DNA of 9,225 bases, from NCBI GenBank assembly GCA_947628575.1, contig CANRAK010000049.1:1-9225 (forward strand), read 5' to 3'. Every line of letters starts with the position of its first letter. The first letter of the stretch is position 1. The notes under the pieces are model-generated. The model was not told where the DNA came from, did not search any database, and saw only the letters and a program-made list of their open reading frames with translations. This DNA is from an uncultured Clostridia bacterium. Its GTDB lineage: Bacteria; Bacillota; Clostridia; TANB77; CAG-465. The translations under genes were made by a program, and so were the position numbers. This document shows, piece after piece, positions 6,132 to 9,225 of this stretch.

Positions 6132-6779
6132 ATGATAATTGAAGATATAGACAAATATGTTGCTATAGGAAAAGAAATAATTGCATATAGCAGTAAAAAT
6201 ATACAAATAGATTATGATTTAAAGATAAGATATAAAATAGATAAAGAAAATAAAGAAATAAGGCTTTATGATGTTCCAAGAGTACTAACATTTCAAGAAA
6301 AGAGTGCAATATACTATGCAATATTAGATAGATTTTTCTTCTTTCCTTTAAGTATGCTAAATAAAGATTTTAAAGATGAAAATATAGAAAACTATATAGT
6401 AAGAGAAAATGGATATACATATCATGAATTTAATAATATAGAAGGAAAATCAAAAGGTATACTTGGAGAATTACTATTTGAAATTCCAAGACAAGAAATA
6501 GAAACAGAAAAGCTAAAAAGAATACGAGATATATATGAGATGTTAATTAGAAATGTAAATGAATTAGGAAAAAATCCAATATGCATAGCATTTAATGGTT
6601 TAACAGCAGATTTTAAAGATGTATTTAAATGCATAAAATATATGCTAAAAGAAGATGATAAACTAAAGGTAAATGAAAATAAATGTATATTATTAATGAA
6701 GAAAGGTTTATTTGGAAGAAATAAGAGAATATTTATATTACCAATAAAAGATTTAGTTAAAGAGGCAAGTGAAGAATAA
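6132..6779 (+). CDS. Unrecognised 215-residue cytosolic protein, operon partner of YigZ-family gene
   Basis: I do not recognise this protein. The ATG is 6 bases after AGGAG (6121-6125), which overlaps the TAG stop of the YigZ-family gene, so the two are very likely translationally coupled. There is no signal peptide or clear membrane helix. The short FFFFPLSML (68-76) is hydrophobic but too brief and lies within a mixed helix. The N-terminal part (about 1-80) looks alpha/beta, with KIRYKIDKENKEIRLYDVP as a beta hairpin. The middle (about 110-170) carries a charged helix EIETEKLKRIRDIYEMLIRN and a segment PICIAFNGLTADFKDVF. The C-terminus is beta-like (CILLMKK, RIFILPIKDL). Its unknown role may be related to its partner's, but that is only inference from coupling. 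The terminator stem codes for its last residues. Confidence 0.78.
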   Translation: MIIEDIDKYVAIGKEIIAYSSKNIQIDYDLKIRYKIDKENKEIRLYDVPRVLTFQEKSAIYYAILDRFFFFPLSMLNKDFKDENIENYIVRENGYTYHEFNNIEGKSKGILGELLFEIPRQEIETEKLKRIRDIYEMLIRNVNELGKNPICIAFNGLTADFKDVFKCIKYMLKEDDKLKVNENKCILLMKKGLFGRNKRIFILPIKDLVKEASEE

Positions 6780-6800
6780 TTTGCCTCTTTAATTTATATA
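6757..6800 (+). terminator. Hairpin terminator, stop codon in loop, weak T tract
   Basis: TTAAAGAGGCAA (6757-6768) pairs perfectly over 12 bases with TTGCCTCTTTAA (6781-6792). The 12-base loop holds the TAA stop (6777-6779). The following sequence is TTTATATATAAA rather than a pure T run, so release might be less efficient, or the hairpin might also protect the 3' end. Confidence 0.7.
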
Positions 6801-6898
6801 TAAATTGAAATGTAAATTAAAATATAAATATAAAAAGCATAAAATATAATAAAGAAAAAATACAATAAAAAATAATACAAAAATATAATAAAAAAGTA
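6793..6898. other. A-rich stretch upstream of the SOS promoter
   Basis: About 100 bases with almost no G or C. The + strand is made mostly of A runs separated by TA steps. AAATATAATAAA occurs twice (6842-6853 and 6881-6892). No reading frame of note is present. It directly precedes a strong promoter and could act as an UP-like element or intrinsically bent DNA, but this is inference from composition only. Confidence 0.45.
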
Positions 6899-6927
6899 TT
6901 GACAAACAAACGTTCTTATATTATAAT
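6899..6927 (+). promoter_or_regulatory. Promoter of yneA-like gene
   Basis: There is a perfect TTGACA (6899-6904), a 17-base spacer and a perfect TATAAT (6922-6927). Unlike the other promoters in this window it lacks the TG of an extended -10. A LexA-box-like palindrome overlaps the -35 end and the spacer. A second lies just downstream of the expected transcription start, so repression could block both polymerase binding and escape. Confidence 0.88.
6903..6916 (+). promoter_or_regulatory. LexA (SOS) box 1
   Basis: CAAACAAACGTTCT fits the Gram-positive SOS box CGAACRNRYGTTYG/C at 12 of 14 positions. Both inner half-sites, AAC and GTT, are intact and the central four bases fit RNRY. It overlaps the last bases of the -35 box and lies in the spacer, where LexA would block RNA polymerase. 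Confidence 0.75.
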
Positions 6928-6940
6928 AAAAGTATAAAAA

Positions 6941-6954
6941 AGAACAAATGTTTA
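6941..6954 (+). promoter_or_regulatory. LexA (SOS) box 2
   Basis: AGAACAAATGTTTA matches CGAACRNRYGTTYG/C at 12 of 14 positions, including the GAAC and GTTY core and the RNRY centre. Its centre is 38 bases from that of box 1. It lies in the 5' untranslated part, just before the ribosome site GAGGGTGA (6956-6963). Confidence 0.75.
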
Positions 6955-6967
6955 TGAGGGTGATTAT

Positions 6968-7246
6968 ATGGAAAGATTAAAGAATTTATTAAAAGATGTA
7001 TTTTTTATTTTATTAGTTATAATAATATTTAATATGCTTATATCATATCAAGTAGCAAAAACAGAATATAAGACTTATGAATATACAGTTGCAAATGGAG
7101 AAACATTATGGGATATTGCTACAAAAATATGTAAAGAAGACGAAAATTTATATGTAAGAAATGTAATTAAGGATATACGAAATATAAACAATTTACCTGA
7201 TCCTACTATATATAAAGGACAAGTTATAATGTTACCAATATACTAA
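6968..7246 (+). CDS. yneA: YneA-like SOS cell-division inhibitor (membrane anchor plus LysM)
   Basis: In Bacillus subtilis, YneA is a membrane-anchored LysM protein induced by DNA damage that delays septation until repair is done. This 92-residue protein has the same plan and close to the same size (about 103 there). A short N-terminal segment is followed by one membrane helix (about 11-28, VFFILLVIIIFNMLISY), then a LysM domain (about 38-91) with YTVANGETLWDIATKIC, a middle helix KDIRNINNLPDP and the closing YKGQVIMLPIY. No catalytic domain is present, so it is not a cell-wall hydrolase. The upstream LexA-type boxes strongly support the SOS role. In many relatives yneA sits next to lexA; here no lexA is within the window and the gene stands alone with its own terminator. 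The identity call rests on architecture plus promoter; sequence-level orthology is unproven. Confidence 0.82.
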   Translation: MERLKNLLKDVFFILLVIIIFNMLISYQVAKTEYKTYEYTVANGETLWDIATKICKEDENLYVRNVIKDIRNINNLPDPTIYKGQVIMLPIY

Positions 7247-7252
7247 AAATAG

Positions 7253-7279
7253 CTAGACTTATGTCTAGTTTTATTTTTC
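7253..7279 (+). terminator. Terminator of yneA-like gene
   Basis: CTAGAC (7253-7258) pairs with GTCTAG (7263-7268) around the loop TTAT, followed by TTTTATTTTT. It starts 7 bases after the stop codon and makes the SOS gene a single-gene unit. Confidence 0.82.
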
Positions 7280-7281
7280 TC

Positions 7282-7310
7282 TTGCATTGTTTACATAAGT
7301 GTGATATAAT
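7282..7310 (+). promoter_or_regulatory. Promoter for the gene at 7364
   Basis: TTGCAT (7282-7287), a 17-base spacer, and TATAAT (7305-7310) preceded by TGA (extended -10). It lies directly after the terminator and has no LexA-like palindrome, so this gene is not visibly part of the SOS unit. Confidence 0.8.
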
Positions 7311-7350
7311 ACCTATGGCATTATAATATAATTTCTTACCGTGATTAAAA

Positions 7351-7356
7351 AGGAGG
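7351..7356 (+). promoter_or_regulatory. Ribosome binding site deciding the start at 7364
   Basis: AGGAGG ends one base before an ATG at 7358 and 7 bases before the in-frame ATG at 7364. One base is too close for initiation, so 7364 is the likely start. Confidence 0.85.
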
Positions 7357-7363
7357 AATGATT

Positions 7364-7993
7364 ATGAAGATTAAGATTAATCTAAAAAATGGATTCTTGA
7401 AAGGAAGTGTATTTGGAAATCTAGGTGTAGATGGTAGGCTAACAATAGAAGAAAGAGATACAAAGAAAGAACTTCTTATTTATTTTTATCAAGAAGAAGG
7501 AGTGATTGAGGTAACTCATAATCACAACAAAATTGAAAAAGAAGGTTTAAGCAAAAAAGAAAGGTATGCAATAATTGAAACTATACTAAAAGAGTATACA
7601 ACGTTATCTAAATCATTATTACATGCAAGTGCTAGCTATTATCTAGAAAAATATGTGCTAATTGACACAACAAATATAGAAAGAAAAGTACCAATTAAGA
7701 GAAATAATAAACAAAAAGATATATTACAAGAGTACTTAGACTCAAAAAGTTCATATAATACAACAAGTGTATTATTTCGTGAATTAAAAAATGTATATGA
7801 GGAGCTAAACGCTCAAAAGAGAAAAATTGGTAAGGAAGATTTAATTATTTATATTGATGCCAAATTAAACTACTTTGAGAAAAAAGATTTAATATATTTT
7901 ACTCATAATATATTAGAAAACTTAGGCTTAAGTGAAAAAGTGACAGTTAATATACAAAAAAGTACATCTATATTAGAGATAAAATGTAATTAA
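7364..7993 (+). CDS. Unrecognised 209-residue protein, single-gene unit
   Basis: I do not recognise this protein. It is a single-gene unit with its own promoter (7282-7310) and terminator (7997-8037), which argues that it is a real, independently expressed gene. The start is set at 7364 because of the AGGAGG spacing. The protein is soluble-looking, with no signal peptide or membrane helix. Residues 1-60 look beta-rich (KIKINLKNG, RLTIEERDTKKELLIYFYQ, EGVIEVTHNHNK). Residues 60-100 form helices, including YAIIETILKEYTTLSKSLLH. A charged linker (107-120, ERKVPIKRNNKQKD) follows. A second mixed region contains FRELKNVYEELNAQKRK and ends with the beta-like VTVNIQKSTSILEIKC. The pattern suggests two domains joined by a basic linker. 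The function is unknown. It is not a shadow of another gene, since every flanking signal fits. Confidence 0.77.
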   Translation: MKIKINLKNGFLKGSVFGNLGVDGRLTIEERDTKKELLIYFYQEEGVIEVTHNHNKIEKEGLSKKERYAIIETILKEYTTLSKSLLHASASYYLEKYVLIDTTNIERKVPIKRNNKQKDILQEYLDSKSSYNTTSVLFRELKNVYEELNAQKRKIGKEDLIIYIDAKLNYFEKKDLIYFTHNILENLGLSEKVTVNIQKSTSILEIKCN

Positions 7994-7996
7994 TAT

Positions 7997-8037
7997 AAAA
8001 ACTGATATAATATAAATTTATATATATCAGTTTTTTT
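7997..8037 (+). terminator. Rho-independent terminator with long AT stem
   Basis: AAAACTGATATA (7997-8008) pairs with TATATCAGTTTT (8023-8034). The inner ATATAAATTTATAT is itself self-complementary, and TTTTTTT (8031-8037) follows. It sits 3 bases after the stop codon. Confidence 0.88.
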
Positions 8038-8050
8038 CTGTTTAAGCTCC

Positions 8051-8079
8051 TTGAAATATGTTTATTATTGTGAGATAAT
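8051..8079 (+). promoter_or_regulatory. Promoter for the dockerin gene
   Basis: TTGAAA (8051-8056), a 17-base spacer, and GATAAT (8074-8079) preceded by TGA (extended -10). It lies 27 bases before the ATG at 8107, with AGGGGG (8093-8098) as ribosome site. Confidence 0.78.
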
Positions 8080-8106
8080 ATATTTGAAAACAAGGGGGAA
8101 TTATAT

Positions 8107-9225
8107 ATGAAAAATAAGTTAAAGCTAGCAATATGTTTATTTTCTATTATGATAATAAGTACAGCTAGTTATATATATGCTGAAACAGATATGAGCTATA
8201 CGCTAAACGTACTAGATAAGTATAAAATATTTCTAGATGGAGAATCAGTAACTGTACCAGAAAGTGTTAGTTATTCAGATGGACATACTCAAAGCTTAGC
8301 AACTTATCATAAAAGACTACAAGAGTTAGCAAGTAGATTAAGTAGTGTAGAATATTCAAATGGTAAAGTTAGCGTACAAGATGGAAAAATATTTCGAACA
8401 GATACTAATGGAGACTATATATGCTTATTTTCAAATGACGGTTCAAAAATTTCAAATATAGATATGACTACACTAAAAAATAGATTTGAAAAGAATTATA
8501 TGACAAATCGTGCTGTAGATAAATTTAATGAGCTAAATCAAGAACACCATGATACTCCAGCGAAACAAAAAGATAAATTAGAAAAGTTAGAATTTTTAAT
8601 TCAAAATTACCAAGAAGATATAGCCAGAATGAGGGCAATAACTTTTGATGATACACCTAAGACTTTCTACTGTGCAATGCCTTTTGTTGGATTAACATAC
8701 ACACCAGCTAAGCCAAATCCAACAATAGACTATGATCAAAAGACAGTAACAGAAAGTGTAAAAGGAACATATTATTTATATTCATTAGTTTATAGAGATT
8801 TAAGATTACTTAATTTAGAGTATTCAGTAAAAGGAGAAGATCCTGTAAGAGTTCCAGATTTTGATATGGATACTTATACATATACTGTAAATTTAAGTCC
8901 TAAATATGTAGATGGTACAAAGATTAATACAATATCTACACTAAACATGAAACGTATACTAGAAACAAACAACATAACTGATTTTGATTTAGATGTATCA
9001 GTTCAAGAAGCAGATGTAGTAATACAAGATAAAAAAGCAACAGCAAAAGTAAAGGTTGTATTTGATATATCAAATTACGCAAATAATGATGATTATACAG
9101 AAAATATTGAGAGAGAATATACAATAAACTTTGTAGTATCAGATTATAAAAAAGGCGACGTAGATATGAATGAAGTTGTAGATGCAGTAGATGCTGCAAA
9201 AGTACTTACACTATATAAAAACCAA
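8107..9225 (+). CDS. Secreted protein with cadherin-like beta-sandwich and type I dockerin, 3' end outside window
   Basis: At least 373 residues are encoded, and the frame is open to the right edge, so the gene is partial. Residues 1-25 (MKNKLK, then LAICLFSIMIISTASYIYA) look like a signal peptide cut after Ala25, so the protein is exported. Residues 26-225 are unrecognised, with a helical, charged stretch around 128-180. Residues 229-345 resemble a cadherin-like beta-sandwich repeat: LRLLNLEYSVKG, VPDFDMDTYTYTVNLSP and EREYTINFVVS. A type I dockerin repeat starts at about 349 with GDVDMNEVVDAVDAAKVL, where Asp351, Asp353, Asn355 and Asp362 fit the calcium-loop pattern. Dockerins bind cohesins on scaffold or cell-surface proteins. 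The second repeat would lie past the edge. The ATG follows AGGGGG (8093-8098) by 8 bases. No glycosidase motif is visible, so an enzymatic role is not claimed. Confidence 0.86.
   Translation, partial: MKNKLKLAICLFSIMIISTASYIYAETDMSYTLNVLDKYKIFLDGESVTVPESVSYSDGHTQSLATYHKRLQELASRLSSVEYSNGKVSVQDGKIFRTDTNGDYICLFSNDGSKISNIDMTTLKNRFEKNYMTNRAVDKFNELNQEHHDTPAKQKDKLEKLEFLIQNYQEDIARMRAITFDDTPKTFYCAMPFVGLTYTPAKPNPTIDYDQKTVTESVKGTYYLYSLVYRDLRLLNLEYSVKGEDPVRVPDFDMDTYTYTVNLSPKYVDGTKINTISTLNMKRILETNNITDFDLDVSVQEADVVIQDKKATAKVKVVFDISNYANNDDYTENIEREYTINFVVSDYKKGDVDMNEVVDAVDAAKVLTLYKNQ

Noticed and set aside
6422..6634. - strand frame inside the gene at 6132
   Set aside because: Antisense to a gene with a good ribosome site; no signals of its own.
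6793..6898. CRISPR array or tandem repeats in the A-rich stretch
   Set aside because: Only one 12-base low-complexity unit recurs twice; there are no regular repeats and spacers.
6968..7246. Cell-wall hydrolase or spore-coat LysM protein
   Set aside because: There is no catalytic domain in 92 residues, and a single membrane helix plus SOS boxes fits YneA better.
7358..7363. ATG at 7358 for the 209-residue protein
   Set aside because: It is only one base after AGGAGG, too close for initiation; 7364 has correct spacing.
8936..9199. Leucine-rich reading frame on the - strand
   Set aside because: It is antisense to the well-supported dockerin gene, has no ribosome site, and its Leu/His composition is what complementing Lys/Glu/Val/Ala codons would give.

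Overview
The window is very AT-rich, and every gene I support lies on the + strand. The genes start with strong AGGAGG-type ribosome sites, use AGA and ATA codons heavily, and use TAA, TAG and TGA as stops. Sigma-A-type promoters and compact hairpin-plus-T-run terminators are easy to see. Together with the tig-clpP-clpX order, a YneA-like protein under Gram-positive (CGAAC/GTTCG-type) SOS boxes, and a secreted dockerin protein, this points to a low-GC Gram-positive bacterium. Most likely it is one of the Clostridia, perhaps an uncultivated gut or fibre-associated lineage; the lineage is an inference.

Layout. (1) 1-1343: the 3' end of an unrecognised gene, translationally coupled to a small gene with an acidic, tyrosine-rich tail, closed by a terminator. 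(2) 1377-2030: a single unrecognised gene with its own promoter and terminator. (3) 2128-5447: the proteostasis operon tig-clpP-clpX (trigger factor, ClpP peptidase, ClpX unfoldase), with a promoter before tig and a terminator overlapping the end of clpX. (4) 5437-6800: a YigZ/IMPACT-family gene coupled to an unrecognised 215-residue gene. (5) 6899-7279: a short membrane-anchored LysM protein resembling the SOS division inhibitor YneA. Its promoter carries two LexA-box-like palindromes. (6) 7282-8037: a single unrecognised 209-residue gene. (7) 8051 to the right edge: a secreted protein with a signal peptide, a cadherin-like beta-sandwich and the first half of a type I dockerin. It runs off the window.

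The three-gene protease operon would handle folding of nascent chains (Tig) and ATP-dependent degradation (ClpXP). In Bacillus, YneA-type inhibitors are short-lived, so a protease operon near a yneA-like gene is suggestive, but nothing here shows a functional link. Four of the start sites differ from the longest possible reading frames. The first gene is open to the left edge. The others are reset to 1467, 5493 and 7364 because the ribosome sites sit directly before those ATGs.

The most notable observations are the paired SOS operators around an isolated yneA-like gene, the dockerin protein, the near-universal extended -10 promoters, terminators whose loops contain the stop codon, and five genes I cannot assign. 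I saw no rRNA, tRNA, CRISPR array, transposase or integrase, and no stretch over 300 bases without a gene.
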